Of a DNA stretch of 64,000 nt, positions 34,282 to 42,817 are shown in pieces. A model generated the notes under the pieces. It was not told the origin of the DNA, ran no database searches, and saw only the letters and a program-made list of their open reading frames with translations. The stretch's first letter is position 1. The number at the start of each line of letters is the position of its first letter. Source of the DNA: Candidatus Poribacteria bacterium (GTDB lineage: Bacteria > Poribacteria > WGA-4E > GCA-2687025); NCBI GenBank assembly GCA_028818695.1, contig JAPPNK010000004.1:1-64000 (forward strand), written 5' to 3'. The position numbers and the translations under genes are program-made.

Positions 34282-34812
34282 TCATTCTTTGTAACTTAAA
34301 AGTTTGTATTTGCCGTTTTTTGCCACGATGGAGCCGAGTATGCGCAGGTCGTACCGCTTGCCGTTTTCATCCTCTAAGACAAGCGCCGTTCCGCGCAGCA
34401 GTTTGAACCGCTTGTATCGGTCGGTCGGCTCCTCAAAACGCATCTCGACGAATTTCCATTGTTTGCCTTGATACCGTTCCGCCCAGCGCCGCTCTCCGAG
34501 GGAGCTGTTTTTGTTTAAATTGCTCCACGCGAAGTCGGCGGGAAAATTCTGGGGCGGTTTGCTCGCTGGAAATTCGCGCCATATCCAGTCAAGGTACTCT
34601 TTTTTGTTGACGCGCAGCCCGCGCAGCGCCTCGGCGTCTCCGTCCGACAGCGCCTGCGCCGCCGCCTCGCCCAGCGCCTCAATCGATGAAAAGGATCCGT
34701 CCCATGGCTCGCTTTCTCCGCATCCGCCCGTTAGGAGCATCAGCGCGGCGGTCAAAGCCGCCGTTTGGACGCCCCTGCCGATCCAGGGCGGGAGGTTCTG
34801 ACGGTCGCGCAT
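34282..34812 (-). CDS. Small lipoprotein of unknown function
   Basis: 176 residues from the ATG at 34812, preceded by GGAG. A signal sequence ends in a clear lipobox LLTGGC (Cys about residue 31). The mature part has an N-terminal helix (SSIEALGEAAAQALSDGDAE) and beta-rich C-terminus (RYKRFKLLRGTALVLEDENG). It resembles NTF2-like accessory lipoproteins in size, but I cannot assign it. It starts right after a strong terminator hairpin and ends 18 bases before tonB, so it belongs to the receptor operon but may be attenuated. Confidence 0.7.
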   Translation of the reverse strand: MRDRQNLPPWIGRGVQTAALTAALMLLTGGCGESEPWDGSFSSIEALGEAAAQALSDGDAEALRGLRVNKKEYLDWIWREFPASKPPQNFPADFAWSNLNKNSSLGERRWAERYQGKQWKFVEMRFEEPTDRYKRFKLLRGTALVLEDENGKRYDLRILGSIVAKNGKYKLLSYKE

Positions 34813-34827
34813 GTTTCGCTCCGATTG

Positions 34828-34857
34828 AAAAAACGGCGGGCGCGCGCGGCGCCCGCC
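34828..34857 (-). terminator. Intrinsic terminator inside the receptor operon
   Basis: Minus strand: GGCGGGCGCCGCGCGCGCCC then GCC, followed by GTTTTTT. A textbook GC-rich stem with a T tract, 30-60 bases after the beta-helix lipoprotein gene and 16 bases before the next start codon. It should lower expression of the lipoprotein and tonB relative to the receptor. Confidence 0.8.
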
Positions 34858-34887
34858 TACTGAACGAGGATCCAGACGCGGGAACAA

Positions 34888-36192
34888 CTAGTTCTGGTCA
34901 GAGGTTGTCCATCCAGTTGTCCAGTTGTTCGCCGGGTCGACTCCGCCGATGTAATTCACCGGGGAGAAGAATCCGTCCGAAGGCGGCGATGCGACCTTCA
35001 CGGAGCCGTCGGTTGCGGCGCCGCCCGGACGAAAATCGGGGTCTGTTTTGTTGAAGGCGTCCGCCAGCTTCGGGTCCGCCTCCGAGTTGTTGTTGGAAGC
35101 CTCTTTCGCCCAAGCGGCGACGTCGAAGCCTCCTGTTGTCGCGCCGGCAAAGTTGCCGCCGCTGTTGTCATAAAAAATGGAGTTCTGAACTGTCAAGCCG
35201 CCGTCTTTTGCAAGCCTGATTGTGGAGCCGTTTGCAATCTCAAGACCCGCATCGCCGAAGCCTGTGACGATGAAGTTGCGGTAGACGCCGCCGGCGCCCT
35301 CGCGGATGAGAAGGCCGACGCCGCTTTCAGGACCCTGCGGATCGCCCGCCAGCGTCACGTTGTACACGGTCGGCGCCGAGCGGGGTTCGGCGTCGTTGTT
35401 CTTGGAGCTGTTGTCGTTTTCAAAGCCGTTGTCCGCGTCGTCGCCGTACTGCTGCGCGACCCAGAACTGACCCTTACCCGTCCAGCCGTCCGTCCAGTCG
35501 AAGGAGTCGTCGCGCGCGCCGGTGACGAGCAGACGCTTCGCGTTCACTGTTCCGCCGAAGAACTCAATGCCGTCGTCCTGGTTCATGTGTACCTGAATGT
35601 AGTCGACTTTTGTGCCTGAGCCGACGCCCTGGAAGGCGATGCCGTTCAGCTCGTTGTCGGGGCTGAACTCAATGCCGGCGTATTCGACGCGCACATATTC
35701 GAGAACGCCGCTGTTGTCGGCTGGGTTTTCGCCGCCGAAGTCGCCTGTGTCGCCTTCGCCCGCCTGAATGCCCTGGTTCGTCGGGGCGTAGCCGTTGATG
35801 ATGAGACCGCCCCACTGCCCGCGGCTGCGCTTGCCGACCTCTTGGTCGCTGGACATGACGATCGGATTCGAAGCGGAGCCGCGCGCCATGATTTTTCCGC
35901 CCTGATGGATGACGAGCGTTCCTGCCGAGGCGCCTTCGCCGTAGATTTTCGTTCCCGCCTCAATCGTCAGCGTCGCGCCGCTTTCAACCGAAACGACGCC
36001 GCGCAGCAGATGCTCGCGGTCGGCGGACAGGGTCATGCTCTCTGTGATCTTCCCTGTAAGGATGTTGACCTCTCCGGCGCCGTTGATGGGGTCTGGTTCG
36101 ACGACATCGTCTTCGCCGCAGCCCAGGAAGAGCGCGACTTCGAGCGATAGGGCGAACGCCATGATCGGATTCCATTTTCGTACGTTAATCAT
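34888..36192 (-). CDS. Beta-helix-like surface lipoprotein paired with the TonB-dependent receptor
   Basis: 434 residues from the ATG at 36192, preceded by AAAGGGAG. A lipoprotein signal ends in LFLGCGEDD (lipobox Cys about residue 26). The mature part has right-handed parallel beta-helix-like repeats (GVVSVESGATLTIEAGTKI, GGLIINGYAP, YVRVEYAGIEF, IQVHMNQDDGIEFFGGTVNA). Proteins of this type with VESGATLTIEAGT openings are common in Bacteroidetes and Poribacteria beside TonB-dependent receptors. It lies 16 bases downstream of the receptor gene and is probably its partner for capturing a surface ligand, as with SusD-like pairs, though it is not SusD. The ligand is unknown. Confidence 0.8.
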   Translation of the reverse strand: MINVRKWNPIMAFALSLEVALFLGCGEDDVVEPDPINGAGEVNILTGKITESMTLSADREHLLRGVVSVESGATLTIEAGTKIYGEGASAGTLVIHQGGKIMARGSASNPIVMSSDQEVGKRSRGQWGGLIINGYAPTNQGIQAGEGDTGDFGGENPADNSGVLEYVRVEYAGIEFSPDNELNGIAFQGVGSGTKVDYIQVHMNQDDGIEFFGGTVNAKRLLVTGARDDSFDWTDGWTGKGQFWVAQQYGDDADNGFENDNSSKNNDAEPRSAPTVYNVTLAGDPQGPESGVGLLIREGAGGVYRNFIVTGFGDAGLEIANGSTIRLAKDGGLTVQNSIFYDNSGGNFAGATTGGFDVAAWAKEASNNNSEADPKLADAFNKTDPDFRPGGAATDGSVKVASPPSDGFFSPVNYIGGVDPANNWTTGWTTSDQN

Positions 36193-36208
36193 CTCGACTC
36201 CCTTTGAG

Positions 36209-39025
36209 TTAGAGGTTGTATTTGACGCCCGCCGAAAAGGAGCGCCCCGCGCGGTACCGCACATATGTTTTCTCCCCCTGCGTCAGGAGGGTTTCCGGAT
36301 TCAACAGGTTTTTCCCGCTCAGACTGATCTGCACAGACGGCGTCAATTGCTTGTCAATGGAGACGCTCAACTCGGTTCGTCCGTCTTCATACACATCGGG
36401 CAGGCCGTGGTTTCCGACGCTCGCGATGCGCCGTCCGAACGAGTGGATGTTCATCGTTCCGCTCAAATTCGCGTCGGGGTTGTCATAGACAAGCGCGATG
36501 TTCAGCAGATAGGGCGACTGCCCCTGCAGCGCGCGGTCGCTGGAGGTCTGAATGCCGATGTCGGGCAGTTCGACCTGCGACTTCAGCAGCGTCAGGTTCG
36601 CGTTCAGCAGGAACGGCGAGAGCGCTTTTGCCGCCTTGTCCAGCCGCTGCCGCCACTCGATCTCGATGCCGAAGTGGCTCGCCCCGAGCGCATTTGCGTA
36701 GGTTGTGATCACCTCCGCGGAGGGCTGAATGATCTCCTCAATCGGATCGTTGAACTGCTTGTAAAAGCCGTTCAGCGCCATGATTTCGCCTTCGCGCGGA
36801 TAGTATTCAAACCCGACGTCATAGTTTTGGATGAGCGTACGCCCCAGCTCAGGGTTGCCGAGCTCCTTTGAGCCGCCCACAAAGTCGGTGTATTCAAACG
36901 GCGCCATCTCGCGCAGGTCGGGGCGCGTCAAGGTGCGCGAGGCGGCGGCGCGCATTTTAAGCCGCTCCGTGAAGCTGTAGCGCAGGTTCAAACTCGGCAG
37001 CAGGTCGACCGCCTTCAGGTCTGCCACAATCGGCGCCGCTTCGGTCGAGAACGGGTCGAAGGTTGTCACGACCTGATCGGACGACTCCAGCCGCGCGCCG
37101 ATGATCGTTTGAAGCGCGCCGCCTGTCGTCAACTCCGCCTGAATATACCCCGCCATGGAGCGCTGCGTCGCCTCGTAGTTGTCGGTCGCGCGGGTCGACT
37201 CGCGCAGCTCAAACAGCCCTGGGGCGATATTCTCCTCGGCAAACAGCTCCTCCGGCGGCGCCGAGAGGTTGACCGCGTCTTCAATGTTGCTGAACGGCTC
37301 AAAGCGGAACCGGCGCGCGTCAAAGGCGCGGCGCCGATCGCGCACAAACGCGCCGAATTTCACCTTCGAGCCGACGGCGGGCGATATGGGCGTCGTCCAG
37401 TCGACCCGCCCGCTCGCCTCATTGTCGGTCAGGTCGAAGAAGAAACGGCTGCCGCTCTGCGTGATGTCCCTAAAGTAGAAGTCGTCGCCGCGGAATTCAT
37501 ACAGCGTTTCGCGCGAGTCCGGCTCGTCCCGCGCCGCCTGCGACAACGCCGCGCGCCACACAAACTCGGAGTCGCGCAGCCCGGCAAAGCGGTGTTCGCC
37601 CGACAACTGCGACGAAATCAACTGCCGCTCAATAAACAGAATGCGCCCGCTGCGCAGGTCGGTTGAGCGGTCGGCGTTGTAGCCCTGCCATGAGCGCGCT
37701 TCCTTGTCGGTGGAGCGGGTGTACAGCGTCTTAATGCTGAGCCTGGCGCTGTTGGACAGGCGCAGGCTCGCGTTCAACGCCGCCGAAAGCGCCGCGTTGT
37801 TGGTCGATTGCGCCGTGTCGTAGTCGGTCGTGGGCGTCAACTCCGTCTCGCCCTCGTCGTTCGTCGTCAGGCGGAAAGTGTTGCGCTCCGTCTCGCGCGT
37901 ATTCCAGTCGTTGCCGTAGGTCAAGACGCCGATGTAGCCGAACGGCTTCCCGAACATCTGCGTCGAGTTGCCGAGCGTCATCTTGTAGCTCTGGTTGACC
38001 GGGGCGCGGACGGTTTGAGGCGACCATACATTGTTAAAGGAGCGCCCGAACGCCTGGATTTCGTCGTCCTCAAAGCCGAGGGGGGTGAATCTGCCGCGCT
38101 TGCGGATTGCGTTGCCGCTCGCTTCGGAGAGGATCAGGTCGGGTACCTCGCGCGTACCGTCGTCAAAGCCGAGAAAGTCCAGCCCGCCGCCGTCGTAGGT
38201 CAAGGCGTCTTTGCCCGTCGTCGCCGTATTGGAGGAGAGCGACGCCGAGATGGAGAAAACAAAATCGTCCGGGAAATCTTTTGTGACCACCAGCACCGAG
38301 CCGCCGGAGAAATCGCCCGGCTGATCGGCGGTGAAGGTCTTCACAACGTCAATGTTTTCCAGAAGCGACGCGGGAAACAGGTCCATCGGAATGACGCGCC
38401 GGTTCGGCTCAGGGCTGGGCATCTGAATGCCGTTCACCAGCGTGGAGCTGTAACGCTCGCCCAAGCCGCGCACATACACATATTTGCCGCCGACGAGGCT
38501 GGTTCCGGCGACCGCTTTGAGCGCGGAGCCGGCGTCCGAGGCGCCCAGGACGCCCATCCATTCGGAGCTGATGCCGTCCGTGAAGCCCGCCGCCTGCTGC
38601 CGCTGGGCGATGCGCCCCGTCTCGCTGCTCATTTTCGGGAGCGGACGGGAGCGGACAGAGATTTCGCCGATCCCATAGACGCGCGGATTCAGCCCGATGA
38701 CCGCGGGAGAAGCGGGCGCGCCGCCTGCCGCGTCGATGGAGAATCTGCCGCTCGTTTCATATCCTTCGGCGAAGGCGCTGAGTTCGTATTCGCCGGGCGG
38801 GACGTTGAACGCGAACCGCCCCTGCTCGTCAACGCGAATCGATTGTTTGAGCGGGTGGATTGTGACGACCGCGTGCGGGAGAGGATCGCCGACAGCGGCG
38901 TCGCGCACATAGCCTACGATCTCAATGGTCTGGGCGGAAGCGGCTGCCGCGCCCATGAACGCGAGCGCGCACAAGAGAACGTATCGGAAGGCGAGCCTGC
39001 CCGTGAACGCGAAAGGCGTTTGCAT
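36209..39025 (-). CDS. TonB-dependent outer membrane receptor
   Basis: 938 residues. Signal peptide about 1-32 (ends ASAQT). A carboxypeptidase-regulatory-like domain (about 33-110, IEIVGYVRDAAVGDPLPHAV) precedes the plug (about 140-260, with GGKYVYVRGLGERYSSTLVN and GGSVLVVTKDFPD). The rest is a 22-strand barrel ending in the terminal strand SFSAGVKYNL with no periplasmic tail. ATG at 39025. It imports a large substrate across the outer membrane; the plug resembles the carboxypeptidase-like/TonB receptor group with VRGLGERYS signatures. A 35-base hairpin immediately before the start codon may hide its ribosome binding site. A strong promoter with a long promoter-linked repeat lies upstream. 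Confidence 0.92.
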   Translation of the reverse strand: MQTPFAFTGRLAFRYVLLCALAFMGAAAASAQTIEIVGYVRDAAVGDPLPHAVVTIHPLKQSIRVDEQGRFAFNVPPGEYELSAFAEGYETSGRFSIDAAGGAPASPAVIGLNPRVYGIGEISVRSRPLPKMSSETGRIAQRQQAAGFTDGISSEWMGVLGASDAGSALKAVAGTSLVGGKYVYVRGLGERYSSTLVNGIQMPSPEPNRRVIPMDLFPASLLENIDVVKTFTADQPGDFSGGSVLVVTKDFPDDFVFSISASLSSNTATTGKDALTYDGGGLDFLGFDDGTREVPDLILSEASGNAIRKRGRFTPLGFEDDEIQAFGRSFNNVWSPQTVRAPVNQSYKMTLGNSTQMFGKPFGYIGVLTYGNDWNTRETERNTFRLTTNDEGETELTPTTDYDTAQSTNNAALSAALNASLRLSNSARLSIKTLYTRSTDKEARSWQGYNADRSTDLRSGRILFIERQLISSQLSGEHRFAGLRDSEFVWRAALSQAARDEPDSRETLYEFRGDDFYFRDITQSGSRFFFDLTDNEASGRVDWTTPISPAVGSKVKFGAFVRDRRRAFDARRFRFEPFSNIEDAVNLSAPPEELFAEENIAPGLFELRESTRATDNYEATQRSMAGYIQAELTTGGALQTIIGARLESSDQVVTTFDPFSTEAAPIVADLKAVDLLPSLNLRYSFTERLKMRAAASRTLTRPDLREMAPFEYTDFVGGSKELGNPELGRTLIQNYDVGFEYYPREGEIMALNGFYKQFNDPIEEIIQPSAEVITTYANALGASHFGIEIEWRQRLDKAAKALSPFLLNANLTLLKSQVELPDIGIQTSSDRALQGQSPYLLNIALVYDNPDANLSGTMNIHSFGRRIASVGNHGLPDVYEDGRTELSVSIDKQLTPSVQISLSGKNLLNPETLLTQGEKTYVRYRAGRSFSAGVKYNL

Positions 39026-39060
39026 AGTACCCCATCACCCGTTCGGTTTCAGGGGGTACT
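39026..39060 (-). promoter_or_regulatory. Leader hairpin covering the receptor ribosome binding site
   Basis: Minus strand: AGTACCCC, 19-base loop, GGGGTACT, then the ATG. The eight-base stem is perfect, and its 3' arm contains the GGGG that would pair with 16S rRNA. Folding would block initiation, as in an RNA thermometer or a ligand- or protein-controlled leader. Confidence 0.5.
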
Positions 39061-39170
39061 AGGCCGCTTTGCCGTTCGCGCCGCTGTCAAACGAAATCGC
39101 TTTTGGACGTTCGCTTACTGAACCTGCTTGTCGTTCGGCTTGCGTCCGCGCCGTTTTCTATTCATTATTT

Positions 39171-39199
39171 ATCGTAACCGGAGCCGACGGAGGAGTCAA
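39171..39199 (-). promoter_or_regulatory. Sigma-70 promoter of the receptor operon
   Basis: Minus strand: TTGACT (39199-39194), 17-base spacer, TACGAT (39176-39171). Leader of about 140 bases. The -35 box lies 11 bases from the repeat end at 39211. Confidence 0.7.
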
Positions 39200-39210
39200 G
39201 CTTTTTTTCT

Positions 39211-39403
39211 AGCCTCATGCGTAAAGTTGGGACATTTGAACGATTGATCGCTCTATTTATGGGGAAAGGCTCCGCCCGCGAAAGCGTCATTCCCGCGAAG
39301 CATGTCCTCGTGAAAACGGGGAACGGGGAGCGGGAATCTAGAGGCGCCGCAGACGCCATCTGCGTTCGCATGTCGACATGTCCCAACTAAAGACACAAGG
39401 TCA
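39211..39403. repeat. Promoter-linked inverted-repeat element, copy C (long)
   Basis: About 193 bases. Left end AGCCTCATGCGTAAAGTTGG then GACATTTG; right end CGACATGTCCCAACTAAAG then ACACAAGGTCA. The central palindrome is expanded by a nested GAAGCATGTCCTCGTGAAA segment followed by ACGGGGAACGGGGA. The left end faces the receptor promoter, the right end the 3' end of the next minus-strand gene. Confidence 0.8.
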
Positions 39404-39414
39404 GTTTTTCAGCG

Positions 39415-40397
39415 TCATGTCCTGCGGATGCGAATCTTAGAAGCAGGCGGGGGAGGCGCGCCTCGCCGAAATCCGCGCGACCGCATGACGCGCTCAACCC
39501 ATTCAGGAGTTGACAGGATCAATCGGCGCAGCCCCTCTTCAGCGCCGTACTGCCCGATGGACGCGCGGACGGACGCCTCCAACGCCGCCGTATGTTCTCC
39601 AGGCGGAGCGGACGCTTCATCAGGCGAAGAGGGAGCGAACGATTCAGAAAAGTATTCTGTGAAAACCTTGGAATCGTCCGGCAAGCGTGAAAGGGCGTCA
39701 AAAAATGCGGCGTAGAGAAGATTCGACCGGTCGTCAATAGACGGGTAATTTTCATAGTTGAGCATCTCGCTTTTTGCGATGGGAAACCGACGCTCCAATC
39801 GAAGCTCATCCGCAATTCGATGATATGCGGCGATAAAGCCGTCCCTTTCAGAAAGCGCCGCCTTTTCATCCAGTCTAAGAATCGTACGACCGGCTCTAAC
39901 AGATATTTTACGGCGTCCGTATCGTCGCCGTTGTATATGTCTTGGAGTCGGTAATGCATGAGATCGGGCGCTTCGTCTGGCTCCAAGCCTAACAGCTTGT
40001 TTTTCAGCTCCAGCTGTTTCACATACGGCTCAAGGCCGCGGTCATGCGCCATGGCCAATTCATTTGACGATTCAAGATAAAGGTATTCCGTCCATTCCGC
40101 TTCGCCGCTTCCATGCTCCTCGGCGAGAGCGCGCAGCGTTTCCAGCGCGGCGGAATGGTCAACGCTCTTGTCCCAGGTCAGCTGATAACCTTTCAGGGCT
40201 TCCGCCGCCGCCGCCCAGAACTCTCGATAGATTTTGGGATCGCTTTCATCGGGGACAATCATCTTTGGACGGTAAACGGCATAGACCGTTCCGTCAGGCC
40301 TTGTCGCGTAATGATCAATTCTAGGGTCCGCGCCGGCGTTGACGCTGTCTTCTTCTCTAAGCGTCCCATGGGAGCCTTTATCTTGGCGGGTTGACAT
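39415..40397 (-). pseudogene. Unknown soluble protein gene with one frameshift
   Basis: ATG at 40397, preceded by AAAGGAG. The first frame is convincing to about residue 165 (YREFWAAAAEALKGYQLTWD, LELKNKLLGLEPDEAPDLMH, QDIYNGDDTDAVK). It then turns into Arg/Ser/Thr-rich nonsense. The neighbouring frame takes over with ISVRAGRTILRLDEKAALSE, DGFIAAYHRIADEL and AKSEMLNYENYPSIDDRSNL and runs to a stop at 39415. One missing A in the AAAA tract at 39906-39909 explains it and gives about 327 residues. No family recognised. It may be a real mutation or a sequencing error. Confidence 0.65.
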
Positions 40398-40435
40398 GCC
40401 GCTCTCCTTTCCTGCGGGCATGGCGGGCGGCGCGG

Positions 40436-41533
40436 CTAACCTTCTTTCCCGAACCATTTCTGCCGCAGCTTGTCGTAAACGCCGTTTTGCCGTATGCCGA
40501 GCAGGGCGCGGTTTATCTGCTCGCGCAGCGGCGATCCCTGCGGAACCGCGATGCCATAATGCTGCTTCTCAAACATCTCCCCGACCAGCTCCAGGTCTGC
40601 GTTCTGGCGGGCGGCTTGCAACTTCAACAGCGGAGGCGCGTCAAACACAACCGCCTCCGCCTCTCCCGCCTCTAAGCTGTCGACCGCATCGTCCACCGTG
40701 TCTTTTTCAATGACCTTGCTGCGCGAATCTTTCAGAAAATCAACGCTGGTGGAGCCTTTCACGGTCGCAATCTTGCGGTCGGCGAGATCGTCCTGCGACT
40801 GAATCAAAACCGTGCCGGTCTGCGCCGTCAACCCGACGGTCAACTGCGCAATCGCAATCCCAAAAAACGCGATCCCGGTGATCATAACGCAAAACGCCAT
40901 GAAACGCCCCGGCCAGGTGCGCGGCGCGATGTCGCCAAACCCGACGGTCGTCATCGTCGCAACGACGCACCAGAACGCCTCCAGTATGCCTCGAAAATAA
41001 TGGTTGCTGATCGCCTCGTCGTCGCCGCGCTCGGAGAACCAGAGAATATGTCCGCAGATGATAATGAAAATGAACAGATAGACCGCCCAGATCATGCGGT
41101 CGCGGGCGAAGAGCGTCTTAACGGCGGAAAATATGGACGCCTTCGGCGCCTTCCGCGTCAACACGCGCAAGCCCGATTCCAGGTACTGATGCGAAAAGTC
41201 GACCCGCTTCTCCCGCTCCTTGTTGATCGTGATGCCGGCGATCGCCGCGTCCGCTTCGCCGTTCACCAGCCTGTCAAACACCGTATGGAACTTGACCATC
41301 TTGTATTCAAACAGGGGCTTCTCCCCCGTTTCAATTCCGATCTCCTCAACAAGCGCTTCCCACAGGTCGATGTCGAACCCGCTGTACTGCCCGTCTTCCG
41401 CCTCTTGAACAAGCGGCGGAAACTCGCAGATCAGAACGCGCAGCGGCATGCCCTCCTCGGCGGACGCCAGGCCGGCGCGCATGACAACAAGCGCCGCTAT
41501 AGCCCATACCGTTTTCCAAGACATGCGCCGCAA
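40436..41533 (-). CDS. GluR0-like ligand-gated potassium channel (periplasmic-binding domain split by a K+ pore)
   Basis: 365 residues. Signal peptide about 1-25. Lobe 1 of a solute-binding domain (31-130: LRVLICEFPPLVQ, GFDIDLWEALVEEIG, DAAIAGITINKEREKRVDFS) leads to TM1 (about 146-165), a P-loop (183-200) and TM2 (208-232). Lobe 2 follows (250-365: DLADRKIATVKGSTSVDFL, AEAVVFDAPPLL, KLRQKWFG). The pore filter reads TTVGFGD (195-201), the potassium-channel signature. This is the architecture of prokaryotic glutamate receptors such as GluR0: ligand binding opens a K+ channel. The ligand is unknown. A TTG start at 41533 has AAAGGGA in front; an ATG three codons later is the alternative. It follows the M42 peptidase gene by 12 bases. 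Confidence 0.88.
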   Translation of the reverse strand: MRRMSWKTVWAIAALVVMRAGLASAEEGMPLRVLICEFPPLVQEAEDGQYSGFDIDLWEALVEEIGIETGEKPLFEYKMVKFHTVFDRLVNGEADAAIAGITINKEREKRVDFSHQYLESGLRVLTRKAPKASIFSAVKTLFARDRMIWAVYLFIFIIICGHILWFSERGDDEAISNHYFRGILEAFWCVVATMTTVGFGDIAPRTWPGRFMAFCVMITGIAFFGIAIAQLTVGLTAQTGTVLIQSQDDLADRKIATVKGSTSVDFLKDSRSKVIEKDTVDDAVDSLEAGEAEAVVFDAPPLLKLQAARQNADLELVGEMFEKQHYGIAVPQGSPLREQINRALLGIRQNGVYDKLRQKWFGKEG

Positions 41534-41545
41534 TGCGGTCCCTTT

Positions 41546-42613
41546 CTAATACTGCAAGCCCGCTGTCGTCTTGCTGTCTAGACGCATGATGAGCGCGGCA
41601 AGCAGGCTCACGAGCTGGTCAAAATCGTCCCGGTGAATCATGCTGGTGTGGCTGTGAATATGGCGGGACGGAACGCAGATGGTGACGGTCGGCACGCCGC
41701 GCTGGTGAAGGTGGATCGCGCCGCCGTCCGTTCCGCCCATGACGAAGTCGGACTGGAGCGGTATCTCCTCCTCTTTTGCGGTGTCGACCACAAAGTCGCG
41801 CAGGTTCAGATGCGGGATGATGGAGTTGTCGTAGTAGAGCAGCGCGGGACCTTTGCCCATCTTCATGGAGGCTTCGTACGAGTTGATGCCTGGGACATCG
41901 CCGGCGATGCCGACATCGAGCGAGAAGGCGATGTCCGGCTGGGCGACCCAGGAGCTGGTGCGGGCGCCGCGCAGCCCGACCTCTTCTTGGACGGTGCCGA
42001 CGCCGAAGACCGCGTTCGGATGCTCCTTGCCTTCCAAGGCGCGCAGCGTTTCGATGACGGCGGCGACGGCGACGCGGTTGTCGAACGCTTTGGCGACATA
42101 AAATTTGCCGTCGCCGACGATCTCAAACTCACTTTTGGGGACGATCATGTCGCCGATCTGGACGCCCATCTCTTCGGTCACATATTTGCCGTCCGAAACG
42201 CCCATGTCGATGTACATGTCTTCGATTTTGACGACGCTGTTGCGTTTGTCGCCGAGAAGATGGGGCGGCTTGCTGCCGGTAACGCCTGTGTAGGAGCCGT
42301 TTCGGGTGTAGACGGTCACGCGCTGAGCGAGCATGACCTGGCTCCACCATCCGCCGAGGGGGCGGAACTTGATGTAGCCGTCGTCGGAGACGCTGCGGAC
42401 GATCCAGCCCACCTCGTCCATATGCCCGGCAAGCATGATGCGCGGCGAGTCGGCGGTTCCTGTTTTTTTGCAGGAGACGGAGCCGAGTCGGTCCAGCTCT
42501 ATGTCGCCCAGTCCGTCCGTTTCGTCCAGGAAGATGTCTCGGACGGGTCCTTCGTAGCCGGGCAGTCCTGGGGCTTCGGTCAGTCGTTTCAGCAGTCGCT
42601 CTCTTGAGTCCAA
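41546..42613 (-). CDS. M42-family metallopeptidase (TET-like aminopeptidase)
   Basis: 355 residues from a TTG at 42613 with GGAAGGAA in front; the frame back to 42724 runs through the repeat copy at 42701 and is not credible. Metal and catalytic residues: H in LAGHMDEVGW, D in KAFDNRVAV, the EE pair in VGTVQEEVGLRGA, D in FSLDVGIA, and H in SRHIHSH. Family M42 enzymes are di-zinc/cobalt aminopeptidases assembling into large tetrahedra, trimming peptides in the cytoplasm. It is followed after 12 bases by the GluR0-like channel, which suggests, without proof, that a peptide product or amino acid is the channel's ligand. Confidence 0.9.
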   Translation of the reverse strand: MDSRERLLKRLTEAPGLPGYEGPVRDIFLDETDGLGDIELDRLGSVSCKKTGTADSPRIMLAGHMDEVGWIVRSVSDDGYIKFRPLGGWWSQVMLAQRVTVYTRNGSYTGVTGSKPPHLLGDKRNSVVKIEDMYIDMGVSDGKYVTEEMGVQIGDMIVPKSEFEIVGDGKFYVAKAFDNRVAVAAVIETLRALEGKEHPNAVFGVGTVQEEVGLRGARTSSWVAQPDIAFSLDVGIAGDVPGINSYEASMKMGKGPALLYYDNSIIPHLNLRDFVVDTAKEEEIPLQSDFVMGGTDGGAIHLHQRGVPTVTICVPSRHIHSHTSMIHRDDFDQLVSLLAALIMRLDSKTTAGLQY

Positions 42614-42700
42614 GGCGGTTCCTTCCGATGTTCGGCTCTGTTTGATTCGGTTTAAATATAACATGTCCGCTCCTTTTACACATGTCGGAGAGCTGACCTC

Positions 42701-42730
42701 GTCATGATGTCCAACTTTAGGCATGAGATC
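42701..42730. repeat. Promoter-linked element, copy D1 (single end)
   Basis: GTCATGATGTCCAACTTTAG then GCATGAGATC. Only one terminal motif is present, preceded by CGTCATG as in copy E. It ends 12 bases before a -35 box. Confidence 0.7.
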
Positions 42731-42742
42731 CTACTAGAAAAG

Positions 42743-42770
42743 TTGACGCATCCCTGGCGTTTGGTATACA
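42743..42770 (+). promoter_or_regulatory. Sigma-70 promoter of the 96-residue coiled-coil gene
   Basis: TTGACG (42743-42748), 16-base spacer, TATACA (42765-42770), about 48 bases before the ATG at 42818. Confidence 0.65.
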
Positions 42771-42817
42771 CTATACGGACAAAGTAAAAACGGATTCATG
42801 GATGCGGAGAGAAGGAC

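Noticed and set aside
41633-42607. A 324-codon frame opposite the M42 peptidase
   Set aside because: Antisense shadow; the M42 active-site residues are all on the other strand.
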